This document shows positions 41,835-51,094 of a stretch of 64,000 bases of DNA, piece after piece. Origin of the DNA: Tessaracoccus rhinocerotis (GTDB lineage Bacteria; Actinomycetota; Actinomycetes; Propionibacteriales; Propionibacteriaceae); NCBI RefSeq assembly GCF_007197885.1, contig NZ_VKKG01000007.1, positions 62,001-126,000 on the forward strand. The letters run 5' to 3'. Each line of letters starts with the position of its first letter. Position 1 is the first letter of the stretch. The notes under the pieces were generated by a model. It was not told the origin of the DNA. It saw only the letters and a program-made list of their open reading frames with translations, and did no database searches. The position numbers and the translations under genes are program-made.

Positions 41835-43147
41835 TGCATGGCCTCCTGGTAGGCCGCGTCCATTGCTGCCAGGAGGTCGTCAATCGACTTGGAGCCCTCG
41901 ACCACCTGCTGGCCGACCTCCATGAGCGCCCCGGCGACCTGACCGCCCGGCCAGCCGTGGTTCGAGAACGGCGCGACCTGGCCACTGGACAGGAACGGCT
42001 GCATCGTCCGGTTCACGTCGTTGTCGATTGGCTCGGCATTCGTGAGTGCCGGGATCGCGCCGACCTCGGCCGCCCACTGGGAGGCCCTCTCCGGGGTGGA
42101 GATGTACTCGAGGAAGGCAAGGGCGGCATCGCCGTTCTTGGCGTCGGCATTGACGACGAGGTAGTCAGGCGTGAACGGCACGATGGTCTCCGAGGCATCA
42201 TCGGTCGCCGGGATCGCGAACGACCCCATGCGATCTTCGCCGCCGGTCATCAGGCCTGCCAGGACGGGGGAGGCCGCCGACGGCATCACGACGATGGCGG
42301 CATCGCCGCTGGCGACGGACTGCATGGCCGGGTCACCGGGCATTCCAAGTGGGTCCGGGGTGGTGTAGCCGTCCTCGACCAGCCCGACGAAGAGTTCGAA
42401 CGTCTTGCGCCAGCCCTCGGACTCCACGAAGGAGGTCTCTCCGGCGTCGAGCTTCTCGTAGAAGTCCGGTTCCAGTCCGTCGACGAGCGTCCCCGCCAGC
42501 GCGAAGGGCAGGAACTGCATGATGTAGTTGTCTGCCAGACCGAGTGCGATCGGGACCTTCCCGGCCGCCTTCAGCTCGTCCATGATCTCGATGAACTCCG
42601 ACCAGGTCGTCGGGGGCTCGACGCCGACCTCCTCGAACACGTCCTTGTTGTAGAACGCCAGCATCGCCTGGCCGTACGTGGGGAACGCGTAGGTCTCACC
42701 GTCGACCGACTGCAGGCGGGAGAACGACTCGGGGACGTACTGGGCCCACGGCTGGTCGGACAGGTCGCGCAGGGCACCCTCGTTGGCGAGGTTGAGCACC
42801 GACGAGGGTGCGGCGAAGCCGGGGGCGGAACGGAACAGGTCGGGCGCGGTGCCAGAGGTGACCTGAATGCGGATCTGCTCACCGAGGGCGCCGGCCTCGG
42901 CGTACGTCCCCTGGACCTCGACGCCGGTCTCCGCCGTGAAGTCGTCGATGAACAGCTTGGGCCCCAGGTCGCTGCTGGTGGCCAGCGTGAGGGTGCCGCT
43001 GAGTTCTGCGGTGGTTTCCTGCGAACCGGTGCTGGGATCGGTTTCGGGTTCTTGCGCGCCGGTGGTGGAGCAACCGGCCATCAGTGCGACGGCCAGCCCG
43101 GCGCTGGCCAGGGCTGCGGTGCGGCGGCGGAGTGATGCGAGCATCAT
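41831..43147 (-). CDS. ABC sugar-type solute-binding lipoprotein
   Basis: A 438-residue family 1 solute-binding protein. The signal peptide ends in a lipobox ALMAGC at about residue 26, then an acidic Ser/Thr linker. The mature part shows LTLATSSDLGPKL, YNKDVFEEVGVEPPTTWSEF, and late LLAAMDAAYQEAM. It starts at ATG 43147 with AGAGG upstream. The LacI operator at 43225-43238 lies 78 bp upstream, and the gene heads the importer operon ending with the esterase. The likely ligand is a manno- or similar oligosaccharide, by context. Confidence 0.92.
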   Translation of the reverse strand: MMLASLRRRTAALASAGLAVALMAGCSTTGAQEPETDPSTGSQETTAELSGTLTLATSSDLGPKLFIDDFTAETGVEVQGTYAEAGALGEQIRIQVTSGTAPDLFRSAPGFAAPSSVLNLANEGALRDLSDQPWAQYVPESFSRLQSVDGETYAFPTYGQAMLAFYNKDVFEEVGVEPPTTWSEFIEIMDELKAAGKVPIALGLADNYIMQFLPFALAGTLVDGLEPDFYEKLDAGETSFVESEGWRKTFELFVGLVEDGYTTPDPLGMPGDPAMQSVASGDAAIVVMPSAASPVLAGLMTGGEDRMGSFAIPATDDASETIVPFTPDYLVVNADAKNGDAALAFLEYISTPERASQWAAEVGAIPALTNAEPIDNDVNRTMQPFLSSGQVAPFSNHGWPGGQVAGALMEVGQQVVEGSKSIDDLLAAMDAAYQEAMQ

Positions 43148-43224
43148 GGGTCCTCTCGATTTCTCGACATTGAGTGTTGGAACGGGTGGTTTCCCGAGAC
43201 CTGGCCGGTCCTCGAAGTACACAA

Positions 43225-43238
43225 CTAAAGGGCTTTAG
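43225..43238. promoter_or_regulatory. Operator CTAAAGGGCTTTAG (LacI-type)
   Basis: Palindrome with arms extending to AACTAAAG/CTTTAGTT and a GG centre in place of CG. It lies between the LacI gene and the importer operon, in the promoter region of the latter. Confidence 0.75.
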
Positions 43239-43274
43239 TTGTCAAGCCGATGAACGGTGGTCGTGACCTGATCG

Positions 43275-44336
43275 TTATGATCCGCCGAGGATGGCCCGGC
43301 TCGGGGCGGGGCCGGTGCTCTGGCGGACCACCAGCTCCGTCCTCGTGCCGGCGATGCTGCGTCGCTCACCCGTCGCGATGACGTGCAGGAGTTCACTGGC
43401 GGCCAGCCTGCCGTAGCGAGTGAGGTCCCGGCTCAGCACCGTGAGGGCCGGCGTGAGGAGGGTCGCACTCGTGCCGTCGTCCCACGCAAGCACCGAGACG
43501 TCGCCCGGCACCGTGATCCCGGCACCCGCCAGCGCTCCGGTGAGGTGGACCGCGAACTCGAGGTCTTCGACGATGACCGCGGTCAGGGGGTTGGATCCAC
43601 CGGCCAGGGAGCGGATCTTGTCCGCGGTGTCCGCACCCTCGTAGAGCGTCTCGGCGTGCATCTGCACATGCGCGGCCTCTGCCGCGGCCATGAACGCCCG
43701 CTCGCGGATGGCGAAGTGCAGCATTTTGGGATCGCCGCTGACGCGTGCCACGTGTCGGTGGCCGAGGTCTGCAAGGTGTTGCACCGCGAGTCGGGCCGCT
43801 TCCTCGTCGTCGGTCCAGGCGCAGCTGAGCGACGACAGGCCGCGCGTGTCCCCGACGACGACTGCGGGAAGGTCAAGGCGCTCCAGTTCCGCCAGGCGCG
43901 GGTCATCGGCATGGGCGTTGATGACGAGCACGCCGTCAACCCTGCGCTCGCCCAGCCACTGCTCGTAGAGTTCCGCCTCCTCCTCGAGGCTCTCGACGGT
44001 GTGCAGGATGAGGAGCACGCCGTGCTCGGCGATCTCCGACTGGACCCCGGCCAGGAAGTGGCCGCCGAAGTTGGCGGACCACAGTGGTTTCCCCGGCTGC
44101 CGGATCGTGACGACGCCGATGACGCCCGCACGCGAGGTCGACAGGGCCTGTGCCGCGTAGTTGGGGCGCCAGTTGGCCGCTCGGACGACGTCGAGAATCC
44201 GCTCCCTGGTCTCGGGGGAGACGCCGGGGCGGCCGTTGAGGGCGAAGGAGACCGCGGAAGGCGAGACCTTGGCGCGGGCAGCGATCTCGGCGATGGTGAG
44301 TCGGCGGGGTGGCTGGTCGCCGGCAGGTCTCGACAT
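43275..44336 (-). CDS. LacI-family transcriptional repressor
   Basis: A 353-residue regulator. The helix-turn-helix is LTIAEIAARAKVSPSAVSFA with the hinge RPNYAAQALSTSR, and the C-terminal periplasmic-binding-like domain holds the sugar (VIGVVTIRQPGKP, VDGVLVINAH). Three near-identical palindromes lie upstream of the importer, the GH5-like gene and the divergent beta-mannosidase, consistent with a local regulon. The operator at 44401 lies in its own upstream gap, so it may also be autoregulated. Confidence 0.95.
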   Translation of the reverse strand: MSRPAGDQPPRRLTIAEIAARAKVSPSAVSFALNGRPGVSPETRERILDVVRAANWRPNYAAQALSTSRAGVIGVVTIRQPGKPLWSANFGGHFLAGVQSEIAEHGVLLILHTVESLEEEAELYEQWLGERRVDGVLVINAHADDPRLAELERLDLPAVVVGDTRGLSSLSCAWTDDEEAARLAVQHLADLGHRHVARVSGDPKMLHFAIRERAFMAAAEAAHVQMHAETLYEGADTADKIRSLAGGSNPLTAVIVEDLEFAVHLTGALAGAGITVPGDVSVLAWDDGTSATLLTPALTVLSRDLTRYGRLAASELLHVIATGERRSIAGTRTELVVRQSTGPAPSRAILGGS

Positions 44337-44400
44337 GGGCCAAACAGTACCTGTCCGCGCGCGTCGGAGGGGGAACGGCCGGGTCGGACACGGTCAGGAA

Positions 44401-44414
44401 CTAAAGCGCTTTAC
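44401..44414. promoter_or_regulatory. Operator CTAAAGCGCTTTAC (LacI-type)
   Basis: Thirteen of 14 bases match the perfect palindrome at 38332. It sits in the divergent gap between the LacI gene and the beta-mannosidase, 95 bp before the latter, and may control both. Confidence 0.8.
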
Positions 44415-44508
44415 AAGACGGTGGTTCCGGGCTACTGTGATGCCCGTGGCGGTTCGCCTGAGCCCTGGCCGGCCCATCGAACCCACGAAAGACAACGGAG
44501 TTATCCAA

Positions 44509-47097
44509 GTGAACACCACACCCCGCGGTGTCCCTGCGCCCCCCGCAGTTCGCCTCGACCTCGGCGGCCGCTGGAGCTGCCGGGCAGTCGCTGGTCCGGT
44601 ACCCGATGAGCTGGCACGAGCCCTCGCCGACGGCTTCCCCGGGACTGTCCCGGGCGTCGTCCACCTGGACCTCCTGGCTGCGGGCCTGATAGACGATCCC
44701 TACGACGGCCGCAACGAACACGACCTGACCTGGATCGGACGCACCGACTGGGAGTACAGTCGCGAGTTCGAGTGGCACGACGACGAGCACTCCACGCTCG
44801 AGTTGGTGGCCGAGGGACTGGACACCATTGCCTGCGTTCGCCTCAACGGAGTGGAAGCAGGAAGGTCGGCCAACCACCACCGTTCGTACCGCTTCGACGT
44901 CGCCGACCTCCTGCGGCGGGGCACGAACGAGATCCGCATCCTCTTCACAGGTGCCCTGGAGCACGCCGAGGCGCGCGAGGCGGTACTGGGTGCGCGCCCG
45001 CACTCCAACGACCACCCCTTCAACTGCATCCGCAAGCCCGCCTACTCGTTCGGCTGGGACTGGGGCCCGGAGATCGTCACCGCCGGCATCTGGCGGCCGA
45101 TCAGCCTCGAGGCCCGCGCGACGGCCCGCCTCACCGGCGTTCGGCCGCTCACCAGCTGGAGCCAGGCCTCCGGCGCGGCACTCGATCTCCGCCTCGACGT
45201 CGTCGGTCAGGGCGCCGGGCACACTGTCCGCGTCGACGTCGCGGGCCTGGCCTCGGCCTCGGCCCCTGTGGGACCGGGCACCCGCATGGAACTCGAGGTG
45301 CCCGGTGCCGAGCCGTGGTGGCCACGCAGTCACGGCGCCCAGCCGCGCTACGAGACCACTGTCTCGCTCCTCGACGCCACCGGACAGTTGGTGGACACCT
45401 GGACCGGCCGCATCGGGTTCCGCAGCGTTTCGGTGGACACCACGCCCGACGAGACCGGGACCCGATTCCAGGTCGCAGTCAACGGCGCACCGGTGCACGT
45501 CCGCGGCGCGAACTGGATCCCGGCCGACACCTATCTCCCCAGGGTGGATCGGGCGTCGCTGCTGCGTGCCCTCACCGACGCCGCCGAGGCGAACATGAAC
45601 CTCGTCAGGGTCTGGGGTGGCGGCATCTACGAGACCGACGAGTTCTACGACGTGTGCGACGAGCTCGGCCTGCTCGTCTGGCAGGACTTCACGCTGGCCT
45701 GCGCCGCCTACTCGGAGGCGCCGGAACTGTGGGACGAAATCGAGGCGGAGGCGCGCGAGGCCATCACACGCCTCTCGGCCCACCCCTCGCTGGCCATCTG
45801 GAACGGCGGCAACGAGAACATCTGGGGCTGGGCGGACTGGGGATGGCGTGCGGCCCTCGAGGGCGCGACCTGGGGCGAGGGCTACTACACGCGGCTGTTC
45901 CCGGGGCTGGTGGACGAACTCGCACCGGGCACCCCCTACCTGGAGGGCAGCCCGTTCTCCTTCGACCGATACCTGCACCCGAACAGCGACCTTGACGGCT
46001 CGATGCACATCTGGGACGTCTGGAACACCCACGACTACACCACCTACCGCGACTACCGCCCACGGTTCGTCTCGGAGTTCGGATTCCAGGGACCCCCCGC
46101 CATGACGACGCTCGAATCCGTCGTCCGGGACGAGCCCCGCTCACCGTACGGACCGCAGATGCTCTCGCACCAGAAGGCCACCGACGGCAACCTCAAGCTC
46201 GAACGGGGCCTGGGGGATCACCTGCCCGTGCAGGAGGACTACGTGGACTGGCACTGGGCAACCCAGCTCAACCAGGCGCGCGCCATCCGGTTCGGGATCG
46301 AGCACTTCCGCTCCCTGAGTCCCTTCAACACCGGCTCGGTGGTGTGGCAGCTGAACGACTGCTGGCCGGTGATCTCCTGGTCCGCCGTCGACGGTCTCGG
46401 CCTGCGCAAGCCGTTGTGGTTCGCCCTGCGCGCGGCGTTCGCCGACCGGCTCGCCACCCTCCAACCCCGCGACGGTGATCCCGCGCTCGTGCTGCACAAC
46501 GAGACCCACCTGCAGTGGCACAGCACGGCCACGCTGCGGCGCATGACGCTGCAGGGTCAGGAACTCGCCACCGCAGTCCTCGACGTCGAAGTGCGGGCGC
46601 GTGGCGCCGTGACGCTGGCGCTTCCCGAAGCGTTGGTGCACCCGGAGGACCCGACGCGGGAGTTCGTCGTCGCGGAGCTCGGGACGGGCGAGCGGGCGCT
46701 GTGGTACTTCGTGGAGGACACGGCCCTGGCCCTGGGCGGTGACGACGCGTTCGAAGCCACCGCGGAGGCCCGCGACGACGGCTACCTGGTGACGGTCAGG
46801 GCCCGCGAGTTGGTCAAGGACCTCACCCTGCTCGCCGACCAGGCGCACCGCGACGCAAGCGTGGACGAGGCTCTCGTGACGCTGCTGCCCGGCGAGACCG
46901 TCGAACTGCGGGTCCGATGCGCCGAGCAGATCACGGCCGAGGCGCTCGTCGCGCGTCCCGTACTGCGAACCGCCAACGACCTGGTGGCACGGGACCGCAG
47001 CGCGTCGCTCGGGACCGTCGGCACCTGGATCGGGCGCTCGCCGGTGGGTGTCGAACCGGCCCGGCAGGAGATGCTGACCGGGAGACTGGAGTCATGA
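44509..47097 (+). CDS. GH2-family beta-mannosidase
   Basis: An 862-residue cytoplasmic exo-beta-mannosidase. The N-terminal galactose-binding-like domain has LDLGGRWSCRAV and GTVPGVVHLDLLAAGLIDDP, the typical opening of this group. The catalytic barrel has NWIPADTYLPR, the acid/base Glu in WNGGNENIWGW, and the nucleophile Glu in FVSEFGFQGPP. I chose GTG 44509 (CGGAG eight bases upstream); a longer version from an ATG near 44440 is less likely. No signal peptide, so it trims imported oligosaccharides. Its stop overlaps the next gene by ATGA. Confidence 0.9.
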   Translation: MNTTPRGVPAPPAVRLDLGGRWSCRAVAGPVPDELARALADGFPGTVPGVVHLDLLAAGLIDDPYDGRNEHDLTWIGRTDWEYSREFEWHDDEHSTLELVAEGLDTIACVRLNGVEAGRSANHHRSYRFDVADLLRRGTNEIRILFTGALEHAEAREAVLGARPHSNDHPFNCIRKPAYSFGWDWGPEIVTAGIWRPISLEARATARLTGVRPLTSWSQASGAALDLRLDVVGQGAGHTVRVDVAGLASASAPVGPGTRMELEVPGAEPWWPRSHGAQPRYETTVSLLDATGQLVDTWTGRIGFRSVSVDTTPDETGTRFQVAVNGAPVHVRGANWIPADTYLPRVDRASLLRALTDAAEANMNLVRVWGGGIYETDEFYDVCDELGLLVWQDFTLACAAYSEAPELWDEIEAEAREAITRLSAHPSLAIWNGGNENIWGWADWGWRAALEGATWGEGYYTRLFPGLVDELAPGTPYLEGSPFSFDRYLHPNSDLDGSMHIWDVWNTHDYTTYRDYRPRFVSEFGFQGPPAMTTLESVVRDEPRSPYGPQMLSHQKATDGNLKLERGLGDHLPVQEDYVDWHWATQLNQARAIRFGIEHFRSLSPFNTGSVVWQLNDCWPVISWSAVDGLGLRKPLWFALRAAFADRLATLQPRDGDPALVLHNETHLQWHSTATLRRMTLQGQELATAVLDVEVRARGAVTLALPEALVHPEDPTREFVVAELGTGERALWYFVEDTALALGGDDAFEATAEARDDGYLVTVRARELVKDLTLLADQAHRDASVDEALVTLLPGETVELRVRCAEQITAEALVARPVLRTANDLVARDRSASLGTVGTWIGRSPVGVEPARQEMLTGRLES

Positions 47098-49541
47098 CCC
47101 GATCCCTGCGCCGTGCCAACCTCGAGACGTCGCTCAAACCCTTCGAGTCGTTCACGGACGCGGCGGTCGCGGCCACCGTGGGCCGTGTCTTCGACCAGTG
47201 GAGGACACTGCTGGAGGCAGCCGAGGAGTGCTCACTGCTCCTGTGGGCGTCCGACGGCAGCGAGATCCTGGACTGGTCCGGGGACCTCGACCAGGAGTTC
47301 GAGTGGGCCCGCTTCATCGGGTTCAACAACGTCGAGCACGGGCCCTACGGCGAGGAGAAGGAGCCTGAGCGCGTCGCTCTCCCGTACCGCCGAGACGCAC
47401 CGCGGGTGACGTATCGGGACCTCGCGAAGGTGGTCGCGGCGTTCCGGGCCGAGGGGACCGCGCGCGGCATCCCCACCCAAGTCGGAGCCACCTTCGACCC
47501 CGGACCGGAGTTCGCACCCTCCAGCTTCAAGTTCGAACGCCATCCCGAGGTGGTGGCCCGGGGCGAGGACGTGGGCATCGGCCCGATCATCGCGATGGTG
47601 CGGCACTTCTCGGAGCTACGGGCCGACGATCGACGGTACGCCGGCTTCCCCGACGGCATCCCGGACGGCACCAGTTTCGGTGAGTTCCTCGGTCGCCAGT
47701 CGCGGGACTTCCTGGACCGACTCGGATTCGACTACCTGTGGCTCTCGAACGGGTTCGGGTTCAGTTCGTATGCATGGTCGGAGCTGGGGGAGTCCTTCGA
47801 CGGCGTCAGGTTCCGTGCCGAGCGCAGCGGGGAGTTGCGTCGGCGCGCACTCGACTTCTGGCGAGACCTCTCCGCGCACCTCGACCACCCCGTCCAGGTG
47901 CGCGGCACCAACCACACGGCTGGGATCGACATCGGCGCCGACTCGGTACCGGCGCTCGAGATCTACGAGGGCGGCCACATCTCGTCGCCGCCCCCGAACT
48001 CGCCATGGGGTCCTCTGAACGAGGACTTCGGGATCGAGCTGTCTGGCTTCATGTCGCGGATCGCGCTGCTGCCTGCCGGTTGCGACGGCTACCGGATGCG
48101 CTTCTACGCCAACGACCCGTGGTTCTGGCAGCAGCCCTGGTGGGACTTCTACCACCGCGAACCGTTCGACATCCACCTGCCCTTCGCCGTCTCGCGTGTC
48201 CGGGCCGACGGCACGGTGCAGCCGCCGACGGAGGTCAACATCCTGGCGATCGACACCGCGCACGGCGTGCTCGACGAGCGCTGCGCCCGCGAGGTGGGCA
48301 CGCACATCATGGTCTCCCTCGAGTCAATGCCGGACGCCGCCGGGCCACTGGTGTGGGTCTACCCTTTCCGCGAGTACCACGAGGCCATGGCGAGTGACCC
48401 GGCAAGCATCGGCACGCCACACTTCGAGGATTGGTTCCTGACGTCGGCGATCAACGCCGGCCTCCCCCTGAACACCGTCGTCCCCACCGACGATGCTGCC
48501 GCAGCCGTGGCCTCCGGCGCCCTCGACGGGCGGGTGCTCGTCGTTCCGGCAGGCGGGATCGGGGCTGCCCTCGCGGGCGTCCTCGCCGATCATGCGAACC
48601 GCGGCGGCACGGTCCTGGTCTACGGGTCGATGACCCATGCGGATGACTGCTGCCGCGAACTGGTGGGACTCGGTGTGGCGGAAGTCGGTCTGGACGGCGA
48701 CCTGCAGTTCCGGACCGAACTGGCCGGCGACGTCGTCCCAGGCGCAGAGATGCCGCTGGTGCTCAGGCACACCGCACACCTTTCCGGCGGATCGGTCACG
48801 GAGGTGCTGCCGGCCGCGGGCGACGGGGTCCGGCCACTGGCAACCGTCTCGCGCGGCGGCGTCGAACGCGTCTTCGCCGCCAGCAGGGCGGTCGGGGACG
48901 GCCGGGTGCTCTGGGTGCGCGGGTCCGCGCCGTTCGAGTACTCGGAGCCGGACGGGCGGGGAGTGCGCACCCACGTCCCGCACGATCGTTCAGTGCTCGC
49001 CGACGCCGGGGCGCTCGCCCGCGACCTGATCGCCGAGGCGGGCCTGCGGGTGTCACACGAACTGCGCACGGCGGCCTCCGGCCGCGCCGTGCAGGCGATC
49101 CACCGGCACGACGGCGCGTTCTGGTTCAGTGGCTACCTGCCCGACACCACCACCCGCATCCGGCTGCGACTGCCCCAGGGGGCGCCGCTGCTGCAGCACA
49201 CCGAGTGCTGGCTGGGGGCCGACGGCGCCACGGTCCACCAACTGCCCAAGTCCTTCCACCTGGAGTGTCGGGTGCTGGTCGAGCAGGCCACCCCCGGGAT
49301 GCTCCGTTGCCGCGAGGTGGCGCCCTTCCCCGCCCACATGACCCGCGGCACGAGGGTGAGTGGTCTGGTCGATGCGACAGTGCGTCTGCTGCTGCCGGCC
49401 GAGCTCGGCGATGTGCGCATCGACGTGGACGGTGTGCCCCGTCCCGAGTCTTTCGAGGGGGCACCTGGGGACCAGCGTCCGCGAGAAGTCGTCGTTCCAG
49501 GCGTCACGGGCACGCTCACAGTCATGTGGCAGGAACACTGA
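47094..49541 (+). CDS. Uncharacterised large protein, possible glycosidase
   Basis: An 815-residue soluble protein I do not recognise as a named family. It opens RRANLETSLKPFESFTDAAV and has aromatic, acidic segments (LLLWASDGSEILDW, DYLWLSNGFGFSSYAW, NDPWFWQQPWWDFYHREPF) of the sort found in carbohydrate-active TIM barrels. Around residues 480-530 a segment reads VLVVPAGG and GGTVLVYGSMTHAD, like the class I glutaminase-like fold found in GH42-type enzymes. The C-terminal third is beta-rich. I recall similar opening sequences in hypothetical proteins of gut Firmicutes glycan loci. Coupled by ATGA to the beta-mannosidase, it is probably a glycoside hydrolase for the same substrate, inferred from context. 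Confidence 0.6.
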   Translation: MTRSLRRANLETSLKPFESFTDAAVAATVGRVFDQWRTLLEAAEECSLLLWASDGSEILDWSGDLDQEFEWARFIGFNNVEHGPYGEEKEPERVALPYRRDAPRVTYRDLAKVVAAFRAEGTARGIPTQVGATFDPGPEFAPSSFKFERHPEVVARGEDVGIGPIIAMVRHFSELRADDRRYAGFPDGIPDGTSFGEFLGRQSRDFLDRLGFDYLWLSNGFGFSSYAWSELGESFDGVRFRAERSGELRRRALDFWRDLSAHLDHPVQVRGTNHTAGIDIGADSVPALEIYEGGHISSPPPNSPWGPLNEDFGIELSGFMSRIALLPAGCDGYRMRFYANDPWFWQQPWWDFYHREPFDIHLPFAVSRVRADGTVQPPTEVNILAIDTAHGVLDERCAREVGTHIMVSLESMPDAAGPLVWVYPFREYHEAMASDPASIGTPHFEDWFLTSAINAGLPLNTVVPTDDAAAAVASGALDGRVLVVPAGGIGAALAGVLADHANRGGTVLVYGSMTHADDCCRELVGLGVAEVGLDGDLQFRTELAGDVVPGAEMPLVLRHTAHLSGGSVTEVLPAAGDGVRPLATVSRGGVERVFAASRAVGDGRVLWVRGSAPFEYSEPDGRGVRTHVPHDRSVLADAGALARDLIAEAGLRVSHELRTAASGRAVQAIHRHDGAFWFSGYLPDTTTRIRLRLPQGAPLLQHTECWLGADGATVHQLPKSFHLECRVLVEQATPGMLRCREVAPFPAHMTRGTRVSGLVDATVRLLLPAELGDVRIDVDGVPRPESFEGAPGDQRPREVVVPGVTGTLTVMWQEH

Positions 49542-49639
49542 CGCACCGGCGCGAGCGCTCACCAGGACGGCTCACCGAGCGCGCCCCCGGTGGAACATCC
49601 GCAATTTCAGAACAACCAAGAGACGCAGGAGAAGGAACA

Positions 49640-51094
49640 ATGTTGATCGAACGTCGCAAACCCCTGCCGGCCAAGGTCGGGATCGTGTCAGTGGGACATC
49701 ACGTCTACTGGGACCAGTTCGACGGTCTGCGGGACGAGATGCTCCGCAAGTCAGCGGTGTTGGCAGGCAAGGTCGCCGGCAACGGCGTCGAGGTGGTGGA
49801 CTTCGGCCTGGTGGACGAGGCGCAGGGCGCATATGCAGCGCTGCCCCGGATCCGGGCCGCAGATCTGGACCTGTTGATGGTGGACATGGTCACCTACGCC
49901 ACCTCGTCGACGTTCGGCGCACTGATCCGGTCCCTTGACGTTCCGGTGGTGATGGTGGCGCTGCAACCGCGTTCGGCGCTGGACTACGCGAATGCGACCA
50001 CGTGGATGCAACTCGCGAACGACGACTTCTGCTCGGTGCCCGAGTTCGCCGCGGTGGCCGTCCGGATGGGCAGGCCTGTGCCGGAGGTGATCTTGGGCAC
50101 GCTCGAGGGTGATGCGGCGGCGGATGCCGAGATCGCTGAGTGGTGTCGGATCGCGAAGGTCTACCACTCGCTGCGGACGGCTCGGATCGGGCTGATGGGG
50201 CACGTCCTGGAGGCGATGCTCGACATGCACACCGACCCCACGGCGCTGACAGCGGCATTCGGCAGTCACGTGGTGTTGTGCGAGCCCGAGGACATCATGC
50301 GGCACTGGGCCGACCCTGATCCCGCGGCGGTGGCGGCCAAGGAGCAACAGATCCTGGAGTTCTTCGACACCCCCGCACCTGTCTCCGACCCGATCACCAT
50401 GAAGCTCACCCAGGCCGACCTCAACACCGCCGCTCGGGCGGCGGTGGCACTCGACGGGTTCATCGCCGAGAAGAACCTCGACGGCCTGGCCTATTACTAC
50501 GAGGGCCTACCGGGCTCGGAGACCCGCACGGTGATGACCAACCTGACCGTCGGCAACTCACTGCTGCAGGCCGCCGGCTTCCCGATGTGTGGCGAGTTCG
50601 ACATCAAGACCTGTGTGGCCATGATGGTGATGGACCGGCTCGACATCGGTGGCAGCTTCGCGGAGTTCCACCCGATCGACTTCGATCGCGACGCCGTCCT
50701 CGTCGGCCACGACGGACCGCACCACATCAACATCGCCGAGGGGCGTCCGGCGATCCGTTCCCTGAAGAAGTACCACGGCAAGCCCGGCGCGGGTGCGTCG
50801 GTGGAGTTCAACATCAAGGAGGGGCCCATCACGATGCTCGGAAACACCCTCACCGCTGACGGGCGCTTCAAGTTCGTGATCGCGGAGGGCGAGTCCCTGC
50901 ACCTGCCCGTCCCGCCCACCGGGAACACCAACACCCTCGGCCGGTTCGAACCCGACGTCCGTACCTTCCTCAAGCGCTGGGTCCGGGAGGCCCCCACCCA
51001 CCACTACGCCCTGGGTATCGGGCACCACGCGGCGACCATCTCAAAGGTCGCCGACGTCCTCGGCATCGAATCCGTCGTCGTCCCGACCCACTAG
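49640..51094 (+). CDS. L-fucose/L-arabinose isomerase-like protein
   Basis: A 484-residue protein of the fucose/arabinose isomerase fold. N-terminal Rossmann-like domain begins KVGIVSVGHHVYWDQFDGL, with VDMVTYATSSTFG later. The C-terminal part carries MCGEFDIKTCVAMMVMDRL and FAEFHPIDFDRDAVLVGHDG, the latter holding Glu, Asp and His at the metal site. It likely interconverts an aldose and ketose, perhaps L-rhamnose, L-fucose or L-arabinose released by the GH enzymes nearby. GAAGGAAC precedes the ATG. Its last 54 bases overlap the convergent GH78 gene. Confidence 0.75.
   Translation: MLIERRKPLPAKVGIVSVGHHVYWDQFDGLRDEMLRKSAVLAGKVAGNGVEVVDFGLVDEAQGAYAALPRIRAADLDLLMVDMVTYATSSTFGALIRSLDVPVVMVALQPRSALDYANATTWMQLANDDFCSVPEFAAVAVRMGRPVPEVILGTLEGDAAADAEIAEWCRIAKVYHSLRTARIGLMGHVLEAMLDMHTDPTALTAAFGSHVVLCEPEDIMRHWADPDPAAVAAKEQQILEFFDTPAPVSDPITMKLTQADLNTAARAAVALDGFIAEKNLDGLAYYYEGLPGSETRTVMTNLTVGNSLLQAAGFPMCGEFDIKTCVAMMVMDRLDIGGSFAEFHPIDFDRDAVLVGHDGPHHINIAEGRPAIRSLKKYHGKPGAGASVEFNIKEGPITMLGNTLTADGRFKFVIAEGESLHLPVPPTGNTNTLGRFEPDVRTFLKRWVREAPTHHYALGIGHHAATISKVADVLGIESVVVPTH

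Noticed and set aside
40891-41985. Extended N-terminus of the MalG-like permease
   Set aside because: The frame upstream of 40890 is a shadow of the MalF-like gene; the GTGA overlap sets the true start.
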